NCBI GenBank assembly: GCA_905480565.1
Contig: CAJQQW010000172.1
Coordinates: forward strand, 1-22,805
Direction: 5' to 3'
Length of the DNA stretch: 22,805 bases
Source of the DNA: an uncultured Halioglobus sp.
GTDB taxonomy: Bacteria; Pseudomonadota; Gammaproteobacteria; Pseudomonadales; Halieaceae
A program made the translations under genes and the position numbers. Under the pieces are notes generated by a model. It saw only the letters and a program-made list of their open reading frames with translations, did no database searches and had not been told where the DNA came from. The stretch's first letter is position 1. Every line of letters begins with the position of its first letter. This document shows, piece after piece, positions 1-6,155 of this stretch.

Positions 1-963
1 TCGGTGTATCTTACCCCAGGGTTTGGTTAGGTTCTGTACGCCATCGAAGTTACTGCTGCCCTTTACCCCGACGCTGATATAGAGAAATCCCTCGTGGTCA
101 AAGGCCAGTCGTCCACCTGCTGCAACGTCGGGTACGAAAGAATAGTACGCTGGTCCGGGGTACCAGATTTCTTCCTCATCGACCCACTGATTACCTTTGA
201 TTCTGCCGCGCACCACCCGGTTGAAGCTGCGCGCTATGAGCCAGCAATCCTTGCACCGCTCCGTGTGGTGCAGATATATCCACCCGTTTTCCTCGTAGTC
301 AGGATGCAATGCTACGTCCAGCAGCCAGCCATGCCCCCAGACCAGCACAGCTTCAATGGCATCATCAAACACTTCCGGGGTGCCGGTAATGAGCTCCGAG
401 ATATGCCCTTGTTTATCGACGATGCGCAGCCCTTTCATTTTTTCTGTAACCAGTATTCGTCCATCCGGAAGCGGCTGGATAGAAAACGGCAGAGGATCGA
501 GCTTGTCAGTGACCAGTTCCAAGAGGAAATCGTGCTCCAGGCTCGCAACGGTGCCCCTCGGTATGGCTATGGGTGCATCAATCCTGAAATCAGTGAAAAG
601 CCTGTCCACTCTGCGTTCCGCGATGTAGATCGCGAGCCCCCTAATCTCCTCTGGTGACAGTAGATCAACATATGCCGGCATGCCCTTTTCCGGAAATCCG
701 TGAGCGATGCTCTTGCTCAGGTCTGCCACGGAATCACCATGCACTAGCGGTGTATTGAGAAGTGCCGGGCCCAGGGTCAAACTGCCAGCCAGATTTGCTC
801 CATGACAGTCGCTGCAATGTTCTTCATAGTTGGCGACAAAAGGGTCTATAGGTTCGATATAGCGTACAAGCAGGTAGGCCGCCAGGACCAGAGCGCTGAG
901 CGTGGACAGTATGACGATTCGTTTTTTCAGATTTTTCTCAGGGCTAGTGGACAGGAGTCTCAA
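1..963 (-). CDS. Membrane-anchored cytochrome c / PQQ-dependent sugar dehydrogenase fusion (partial, C-terminus beyond window)
   Basis: Reading the minus strand gives 321 open codons running off the left edge. An N-terminal hydrophobic segment (about residues 14-33, after a KKR cluster) is followed by a small cytochrome c domain with the haem motif CSDCH at 50-54 and a likely axial Met in GMPAY near 95. From about residue 140 the sequence matches the beta-propeller of the glucose/sorbosone (aldose sugar) dehydrogenase family, with PLPDGRILVTEK, a GWLLDVALHPDY stretch and RLAFDHEGFLYISVG. The expected role is periplasmic oxidation of a sugar or alcohol by PQQ, with electrons passed to the fused haem. 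Start: no ATG is in frame; the TTG at 963 with an AGG about 10 bases upstream is the best start, and a stop lies in frame just above it. The substrate cannot be told. Gene type is confident, start less so. Confidence 0.85.
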   Translation of the reverse strand, partial: MRLLSTSPEKNLKKRIVILSTLSALVLAAYLLVRYIEPIDPFVANYEEHCSDCHGANLAGSLTLGPALLNTPLVHGDSVADLSKSIAHGFPEKGMPAYVDLLSPEEIRGLAIYIAERRVDRLFTDFRIDAPIAIPRGTVASLEHDFLLELVTDKLDPLPFSIQPLPDGRILVTEKMKGLRIVDKQGHISELITGTPEVFDDAIEAVLVWGHGWLLDVALHPDYEENGWIYLHHTERCKDCWLIARSFNRVVRGRIKGNQWVDEEEIWYPGPAYYSFVPDVAAGGRLAFDHEGFLYISVGVKGSSNFDGVQNLTKPWGKIHR

Positions 964-1009
964 GCATAAACCTAACGGGGATAGCTGCCTAGCGTGGAAA
1001 TTTCATGCC

Positions 1010-1038
1010 TTGAGCTGTTTGGGCGTAATAGATATCAG
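1010..1038 (+). promoter_or_regulatory. Candidate sigma70 promoter for the saccharopine-dehydrogenase-like gene
   Basis: TTGAGC at 1010-1015 and TATCAG at 1033-1038 are separated by exactly 17 bases and lie about 65 bases upstream of the ATG at 1103. Each box matches four of six consensus bases. It lies in the 139-base divergent gap with the PQQ dehydrogenase gene. Prediction by eye only. Confidence 0.3.
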
Positions 1039-1102
1039 CCGGTAGATAATTTGTGTATGGTTCAGGCTTGACCAGAGAATAGTAGTAATTTCGGAGAGTC
1101 TT

Positions 1103-2296
1103 ATGCGCTATATCTTTGCGGTGCTGGCAGTTGTCATTTTTGGTGCAGGACTCGGATTGTATGTGGTGACCTTGCCAGATCCTGTACCGGCTTCTCCGCC
1201 CGCGCCGTTATCTGATGCGCAGCTGGAGGCACTGCCTGCTGATAGAGAGGGGCAGGTGCTGATCTATGGAGCCTACGGCTTCACCGGACAGGGCATTAGC
1301 CGCCTGGCAGAGGACTATGGAATAACGCCGGTGCTGGCCGGTCGCAATGAGAGCAAGCTTCGCCCCCTGGCCGAAGAGCTGGGTTTCGATTACGTTGTGC
1401 TAAGTCTGGAGAATAACCACGATAATCTGGTCAAAGTGTTAAGCCATTTTGAGATTGTGTTACATATTGCGGGACCTTACACGTATACGGCAAAGCCGAT
1501 GCTGGATGCGGTAGTCGAGGCGGGCACGCACTACGTGGACCTGACAGGTGAAAATCATGTAATTCAGGCGCAGCTGGATCGTGACAAGGAGTTCAGGCGG
1601 GCAAATATTATGGTGATGCCCGCGGTGGGCTATGACGTAGTTCCCACGGATTGTCTTAACGTTTTTGTGGCGCAACAGATAGACAAACCGACGCACCTTC
1701 AGGTGATTCTGGATAGTAGTTACAAGGATGCCGAGGGAGCACAGGCGAGTCGCGGCACGATGAAATCGGCTCTGGAGATGCTCGGTAGACCGCTGCTGGA
1801 GCGTAGAGGCGGAAAAATGGTAGCGATGACGCCCAAGGTGATTCATCGGAAAGAGGATGGCCGTGATCAGACGCTGATACAGATTCCCTGGGCCGACATG
1901 ATGACTAGCTACGTTAGCACCGGTATACCCAATATCGAGGTATTTCAGCTACAAGCCGGCGAGATACCAGGCTGGCTTCCGAGGTTGGCGCAGTCTGATT
2001 TTGGCCGGCGCGTGCTGGCGTGGTTGATCGACAGTTTCCTGCCTGAAGGCCCGCCCCCCAATGCGCAGGAACAGCGACAAACTCGAATCACCTCAACCGT
2101 GCGCAACGAGTCTGGCGAAGAAGCCACAGCAGAGCTTATAACCCCTGAGGCCTACCTACTGACGTTCCATAGCACCCTGCTTATTGCGAAGCGTGTTCTG
2201 GATGGTGAATGGTCTGCGGGATTTCAAACACCAGGCAAAGTCTATGGTGCAGACCTGGTGTTGGAAGTGCCTGGTGTTACTCGTTCGCCTATGTAA
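1103..2296 (+). CDS. Membrane-anchored saccharopine dehydrogenase-like NAD(P)-binding oxidoreductase
   Basis: A 397-residue protein with a single N-terminal hydrophobic segment (about residues 3-23), a Pro/Ala-rich linker, and then a Rossmann fold with GAYGFTG at 56-62. The next strand holds LAGRNESKLRPLAEELG, typical of the saccharopine dehydrogenase NADP-binding family, which also includes trans-acting enoyl reductases of lipid synthesis. The motif HIAGPYTYTAKPMLDAVVEAGTHYVDLTGE (written here in parts: GPY, then AGTHYVDLTGE) is the family's signature for loop and second strand. Family members reduce or oxidise varied substrates; nothing here fixes which. A GGAGAG Shine-Dalgarno lies about 7 bases before the ATG. 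The N-terminal anchor is uncommon for this otherwise soluble fold. It is convergent with the next gene, with only 6 bases between the stop codons. Confidence 0.82.
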   Translation: MRYIFAVLAVVIFGAGLGLYVVTLPDPVPASPPAPLSDAQLEALPADREGQVLIYGAYGFTGQGISRLAEDYGITPVLAGRNESKLRPLAEELGFDYVVLSLENNHDNLVKVLSHFEIVLHIAGPYTYTAKPMLDAVVEAGTHYVDLTGENHVIQAQLDRDKEFRRANIMVMPAVGYDVVPTDCLNVFVAQQIDKPTHLQVILDSSYKDAEGAQASRGTMKSALEMLGRPLLERRGGKMVAMTPKVIHRKEDGRDQTLIQIPWADMMTSYVSTGIPNIEVFQLQAGEIPGWLPRLAQSDFGRRVLAWLIDSFLPEGPPPNAQEQRQTRITSTVRNESGEEATAELITPEAYLLTFHSTLLIAKRVLDGEWSAGFQTPGKVYGADLVLEVPGVTRSPM

Positions 2297-2302
2297 TGTT
2301 TA

Positions 2303-2902
2303 TTAGTCGTTACACAGGATTTCCATAACCTGACGAGCGACCTCTACTTCGTCGGGCGTCTGCGCGCTAAAGAGTCGCTGCTTGGCTTGATGACATTGGT
2401 CGGCATCATTTTGCAATTCACCCTGCACCTGTGACATGACTTGATTCGAAGTAGATCTGCACATCGCCGGGTCTTTTCGCCGTACATTGGTATTATTGCC
2501 CGACTCCTCCACTAGCACACAGTCACCGATGCGAATTTCCGTCTGGTCAGTGATTACTTGTATGGCAGAACCCGCGCTGGTGCGGATTGTGTATTGCATG
2601 GCTGTATTCTGTCCCTCTGATGCCGCGGTGCCAGCGCCGCCGAGGGCGGCACCTCCCAGTGCTGCAGCTGCCTGAGTACCACTGGACCTGTTGCGAGCTA
2701 GTGCCCAACCGACAGCACCGCCAATCAACGCATTTCTCCCTGAATCGGATTGGAGCTGCACGGGGGCTGCGCTCTCTACAGTGCCCACGGTAACGCGTGC
2801 GCTATCGCCCGTCCTCTGCGCCAGTGCGGGTGTTGTCACCATATAAACGGAGAGCGTCAGGACTACGAAGGACAGAGGCTTAAAAAGTGTGATCTTCAGC
2901 AT
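2303..2902 (-). CDS. Secreted glycine-zipper (SlyB-like) protein
   Basis: The protein is 199 residues from the chosen ATG. It starts with a Sec-type signal peptide (MLKITLFKPLSFVVLTLSVY, then cleavage near PALA-Q). The mature part carries VGTVESAAPVQLQ followed by a Gly/Ala-rich zipper (NALIGGAVGWALARN, AAAALGGAALGGAG), the arrangement seen in glycine-zipper 2TM outer-membrane proteins such as SlyB and Pcp. No lipobox cysteine is present, so it is probably not a lipoprotein. The C-terminal half has four cysteines, which could form disulphides in the periplasm, and an amphipathic tail. Start: a GAGGAA Shine-Dalgarno lies 7 bases before the ATG at 2902, whereas the longer reading frame would begin with a TTG inside the region of that site. 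A strong hairpin lies just upstream. The function is likely in envelope integrity, by family. Confidence 0.75.
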   Translation of the reverse strand: MLKITLFKPLSFVVLTLSVYMVTTPALAQRTGDSARVTVGTVESAAPVQLQSDSGRNALIGGAVGWALARNRSSGTQAAAALGGAALGGAGTAASEGQNTAMQYTIRTSAGSAIQVITDQTEIRIGDCVLVEESGNNTNVRRKDPAMCRSTSNQVMSQVQGELQNDADQCHQAKQRLFSAQTPDEVEVARQVMEILCND

Positions 2903-2924
2903 GGTTTGGTTCCTCAAAGGTTGT

Positions 2925-2948
2925 CACAGGTATATGCGTACACCTGTG
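2925..2948. promoter_or_regulatory. 10-bp inverted repeat in the leader of the glycine-zipper gene
   Basis: On the minus strand, arm CACAGGTGTA, loop CGCA, arm TATACCTGTG: ten pairs with one G-T wobble. It ends 22 bases before the ATG at 2902 and about 10 bases before the GAGGAA ribosome site. It may be an operator for a dimeric repressor or an mRNA hairpin controlling translation. There is no T-run, so it is not a terminator. Confidence 0.5.
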
Positions 2949-3049
2949 TTCTAGTTGGCTTATCGGTCACTCTGCAGTCGAGAGTACTGATTTGATGTGA
3001 AAAATGCCACCGTAATCTAAGGCCGGGAAAACCAAGCGCTAGAGAGAAT

Positions 3050-3602
3050 CTACACTTTGGGCAGGCGTGAGCGTGTTTGCTTGACTCGGTACATAGCTTC
3101 GTCTGCGATGCGCAGCAGATCCTCTCCGTCCATTCCCTGGTCGGGGGCTACGGCAAATCCAATGCTGCACGGTGCATTCAGCGTATGCTGCCAAACCACC
3201 AGAGGCTTCCGCAATATCTGTTGCAGTTTCTGCAGGATGTTTGCTGCGGTCCTGGCTTCGTCCAGACCATACAGCACGATTGCAAATTCATCGCCGCCAA
3301 TACGGGCAACAGTATCTACCGGACGAACAGTGGCCTGCAGCCGCTCCGCCACCGCATTAAACACCTCGTCTCCTACCTCGTGACCGAAATCATCGTTAAT
3401 TAATTTGAAGCCGTCAAGATCGATGAATATAACCGCCGCCCAGTGCGATCGTAATAAGGGTTGCGGATACAATTGAAACCAACAGTACGTTAATAAGAAT
3501 CGTGGCCCGTTGGCCAGGATCTGGCAGTGTATCTGCGCTTACGCTGGGCGAGATGAACATCCGACTGATCCTGACCGCTAATCGTCTATCATGTTGTCTT
3601 GG
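3050..3602 (-). pseudogene. Decayed membrane diguanylate cyclase (internal deletion plus frameshift)
   Basis: Two overlapping minus-strand frames carry pieces of one gene. The upstream piece (3602 to 3414) encodes a basic N-terminus and one transmembrane helix (ATILINVLLVSIVSATLITI). The downstream piece (to 3050) is a GGDEF domain that starts abruptly at AAVIFIDLDGFK. It lacks the usual first helix with the LTGLPNR motif and all further sensor or membrane helices. The remaining domain keeps GGDEF and the RxxD inhibitory site (RPVD, five residues before). The join falls near 3440, where the helix frame runs into IALGGGYIHRS and stops, while the GGDEF frame continues. The most economical reading is a deletion that removed several hundred bases and shifted frame. 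The N-terminal pattern (D..RA.IL then hydrophobic) resembles the intact GGDEF-EAL gene at 11589-13721. No good ribosome site is seen. Confidence 0.7.
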
Positions 3603-3850
3603 CATGCTCTGACAATCCGTTGTTCTTCTAGCCTGCCTTCCTGCTTTGCGAATCAATTAAAAAAAAGCGTAAGCGCCATCGGTTGGGGACGACAGTCATA
3701 AATGATTCACTTTTGACGCTACAACTACATCAGACGTTTTGCTCACTATTTTATTTATTATAGATGGACTGATGCGAAAGCCGGGTTCCGCACGCCGACC
3801 TATAAAATATGACAGGCATATATCCTTGTCCTGCGAGCCAGTCTGCCGCG

Positions 3851-4366
3851 CTACATCTTCCGGTAGAGTTCGTGCCCTGGCGCCAGTATTTGTAAAATAT
3901 TCAGGGCGAAATTTCCATTATCGACTGCTTCGAGGCCGTTGGGAAAGTGGTTTATCCAGTCTGCAATGTATCGACGCTTTGATATGCGCCATGTCCCGTC
4001 TCGCTTTTCGAGTTCATCGAGGTACCGCCCACCGAACATGGTATCTACCAACTCTCCTTGTTCGTTTTCGGCGGTGCCTACCGACAGCCCGTAACATTCA
4101 CTCCTGGCTATATCGCCATCAACTTGTACCATAATGCCGGTGCTGATGTGCCATCTCCTGGGTGCGTCCGCCTCGACCGACATAACGACCGGTACCCAGT
4201 CTGAGCCAGAACCCTGGAAAAAACCGTAGTCGATTTCCGCATCGGGCCAGAAACACGCCTGCTGCCCTGAAGCGTCCAGCCAGTCCAGAGTGCGGCCATA
4301 GCGTAACAGTACGTCTTCGCATGCCTTGCGATCAAGCAGCTCTTGCAGTTGTCTTTCTGCTTTCAT
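3851..4366 (-). CDS. SnoaL-like / NTF2-fold protein
   Basis: 171 residues. The sequence fits the SnoaL-like alpha+beta cone fold (SnoaL_4 type): an N-terminal helix with DRKACEDVLLRYGRTLDWLD, a core RRWHISTGIMVQVDGDIARSECY with a candidate active-site His, and a C-terminal GGRYLDELEKRDGTWRISKRRY. Members act as isomerases, dehydratases or small-ring hydrolases, or as non-enzymatic partners; they are frequent beside SDR genes in steroid and aromatic catabolism. Start: AAGGAGAG about 10 bases before the ATG at 4366 decides for the short form. A longer frame begins inside the upstream SDR gene and its extra 47 residues look unlike the family. The gap to the SDR stop is 68 bases on the same strand, so co-transcription is likely. 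The substrate is unknown. Confidence 0.78.
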   Translation of the reverse strand: MKAERQLQELLDRKACEDVLLRYGRTLDWLDASGQQACFWPDAEIDYGFFQGSGSDWVPVVMSVEADAPRRWHISTGIMVQVDGDIARSECYGLSVGTAENEQGELVDTMFGGRYLDELEKRDGTWRISKRRYIADWINHFPNGLEAVDNGNFALNILQILAPGHELYRKM

Positions 4367-4434
4367 GAGATTAAGTCTCTCCTTGTCGATGGCAAAATCT
4401 TCGTCACTCAGAATTTCCCATATCGGCGTCCGAT

Positions 4435-5271
4435 TTAGCCGCCGAATCCAGTGACCAACCCCCCGGATTCCATACCGTCTACTCTTTTTTGCATAACGTC
4501 GATCCACTGGCGGTGGGGCAGAATCCAGAATGCTCCACTCCTTATTGCTGCCACGACTAACTCGGCGACTTGCGCAGGAGCAAGGCCGGCGTTCACGATT
4601 AGACCCGCCGTCGCCTTGAAGCTTTTCTCAGTATCAGAATTGATGCCTGCGCCAACGCCTGTCGCTTCGCGATTCCTGTCGCTCTCGCAAATCCTCGTGG
4701 CTACCGCCCCCGGGCACAAGACAGAGGCGCCGATTGGGCTTCCCACTTCCTCCAGTTCTAATTTCAGCGTCTCTGTTAATGCAATGACACCAAACTTGGC
4801 GACATTGTAGGGTCCGATATTTGGGGTCGCTTGAAGGCCGGCGCTGGAGGCCGTGTTGATAATGTGGCCCTCCCCGGAGGCTTTTACCAGTGGAAGGAAA
4901 ACACGCACACCGTGAATGACACTCCAGAGATCTACATTCATGACCCAGTCCCAGTCCTCGAGGCTCAGTTCTTCCAGTGATCCCGCCCGCACAACACCTG
5001 CATTATTGTGAACAATATTGACCTTGCCGTAGCGCGCCACAGTTTCATCAGCCAAGGCCTGAATCTGATCGGGCTTGCTTACATCAGTGAGAACCCCGCA
5101 GACCTCGTGACCAGATTTTTTTAGTTTCGATACAGCCGTCTCGAGCGCATCCTCCTGTATATCTGCGAGAACGACGTTCATTCCTTCGGTAGCGAGACAG
5201 GTTGCAGTTGCTAGCCCGATGCCGCTTGCGGCACCTGTGACGACCGCGACGCGGTCCTTAAACTGTTTCAT
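4435..5271 (-). CDS. SDR-family oxidoreductase (classical short-chain dehydrogenase)
   Basis: 278 residues from the ATG at 5271. All classical SDR marks are present: TGAASGIG cofactor motif at 12-19, Asp37 at the end of the second strand (suggests NAD rather than NADP), NNAG at 89-92, catalytic Ser142, and Tyr155 with Lys159 (YNVAK). The likely reaction is reversible alcohol/ketone oxidation of a small hydrophobic or hydroxylated substrate in the cytoplasm. Start: AGAAAGAG about 7 bases before this ATG; the longer frame adds a basic stretch absent from SDRs. It is the first gene of a probable pair with the SnoaL-like protein, and is divergent from the DUF385 gene. The C-terminal end (WILPHRQWIDVMQKRVDGM) resembles SDRs found in catabolic clusters, but specificity cannot be read from sequence. 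Confidence 0.9.
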   Translation of the reverse strand: MKQFKDRVAVVTGAASGIGLATATCLATEGMNVVLADIQEDALETAVSKLKKSGHEVCGVLTDVSKPDQIQALADETVARYGKVNIVHNNAGVVRAGSLEELSLEDWDWVMNVDLWSVIHGVRVFLPLVKASGEGHIINTASSAGLQATPNIGPYNVAKFGVIALTETLKLELEEVGSPIGASVLCPGAVATRICESDRNREATGVGAGINSDTEKSFKATAGLIVNAGLAPAQVAELVVAAIRSGAFWILPHRQWIDVMQKRVDGMESGGLVTGFGG

Positions 5272-5592
5272 TTTTTTACTCTTTCTAAAAGCTGTATCTA
5301 TCAACACTCGCTTGATCGTTCGAGCTGAAATGCGTCTAGTGTCGTCCGTCGTGCTCGCCGGCGGCCGCAAATGACAATTGCCGAGACCAAGTATCAGCGA
5401 GGCCAGAGTCTGCTATGCACTCATGAGGTTAGCACAATATCTCCGCTGAACAGGAAATTTGAAACGCAGGCCTTGATAAAAAAGCGAGCTTTAAAAATAT
5501 GCGGCTATTGACGGAAAGCTTTTAACGCAGCAGCGTAGCGCGATGCAGGCTACAACGTGAAGAACCTGAGCAGAAGCGCTAGAATTGCAGAC
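5272..5592. promoter_or_regulatory. Divergent intergenic region with candidate promoter for the DUF385 gene
   Basis: A 321-base gap between two divergent genes. TTGATA (5473-5478) and AAATAT (5495-5500) are 16 bases apart and face the DUF385 gene. The 12-base palindrome AAAGCGAGCTTT (5481-5492) sits between the two boxes, a classic repressor position. An 8-base palindrome CTCATGAG lies further left. No clear promoter for the SDR gene was found and no gene is visible in the gap. Confidence 0.35.
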
Positions 5593-6060
5593 ATGAGCCT
5601 TTCCCTTCAAACGCGCCTGACGACGAGCAAACCATTCACATGGCTGCTGAAGAATGTCGCCTCTCGGTGTGATCCTGTGATATTCAAAGCGACTAATGGA
5701 CGCTTCACCTTTTTTGGTCCTACTGCCTTTCCAATGGTTACCCTGACAATAAGAGGGCGAAAAACGGGCAGGCCTCGGGCAGTCCATCTCGCCGCTATTG
5801 AGTTTGAGGGCAGCTTATTGGTGGTCGCCAGCTCTATGGGGAGTGCCAGGCACCCTGGTTGGTGTTACAACGTTGAGGAGAATCCGGATATTGACGTTCA
5901 GGCCGAAGGCGAGTCCTACCGGGCAATGGCGCAGCGGCTAAACGAAGACGAAAAAACGCGGGCATGGCCGGTTATACTGGAAGCGGTCCCCCAAATTAAG
6001 GTTTATCAGACCAGGACAAACAGGACTATTCGCGTATTTCGCCTGCTGCGAACTCCGTGA
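5593..6060 (+). CDS. DUF385 deazaflavin (F420)-type nitroreductase / quinone reductase family protein
   Basis: 155 residues from the ATG at 5593. The core MVTLTIRGRKTGRPRAVHL, then SSMGSARHPGWCYNVEENPDIDVQ, is the hallmark of the DUF385 family (Ddn-like split-barrel proteins), which in actinobacteria use F420H2 to reduce quinones or nitro compounds. The full barrel appears present and the length is normal. Start is uncertain: a GTG at 5557 has an AGG seven bases upstream, while the ATG at 5593 has no clear ribosome site but is nearer the family start. The gene stands alone on the plus strand, divergent from the SDR and convergent with the TonB receptor. Gammaproteobacteria do not generally make F420, so it may use another flavin, or the host may have F420. 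Family assignment is firm; cofactor is not. Confidence 0.8.
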   Translation: MSLSLQTRLTTSKPFTWLLKNVASRCDPVIFKATNGRFTFFGPTAFPMVTLTIRGRKTGRPRAVHLAAIEFEGSLLVVASSMGSARHPGWCYNVEENPDIDVQAEGESYRAMAQRLNEDEKTRAWPVILEAVPQIKVYQTRTNRTIRVFRLLRTP

Positions 6061-6113
6061 ATAAAATAGTCTTCCCACATGCGATAGTACATTCGTAACA
6101 ACTATGAAAATTA

Positions 6114-6128
6114 GAGAAAATATTTCTC
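6114..6128 (-). terminator. AT-rich hairpin after the TonB receptor gene
   Basis: On the minus strand GAGAAA, three-base loop, TTTCTC, followed by TAATTTTC, about 28 bases beyond the receptor stop codon. Six pairs, mostly A-T, and an interrupted T-run, so at best a weak intrinsic terminator. Confidence 0.3.
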
Positions 6129-6155
6129 GCCAGAGACTCTGATGGCAGAAAAGTA

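Noticed and set aside
94..657. 187-codon plus-strand open frame
   Set aside because: It lies opposite the PQQ dehydrogenase, which has clear haem and propeller motifs; this frame has no ribosome site or family pattern.
4367..4507. Longer N-terminus for the SnoaL-like protein
   Set aside because: It would overlap the SDR gene by about 70 bases and lacks a ribosome site; the internal ATG has AAGGAGAG.
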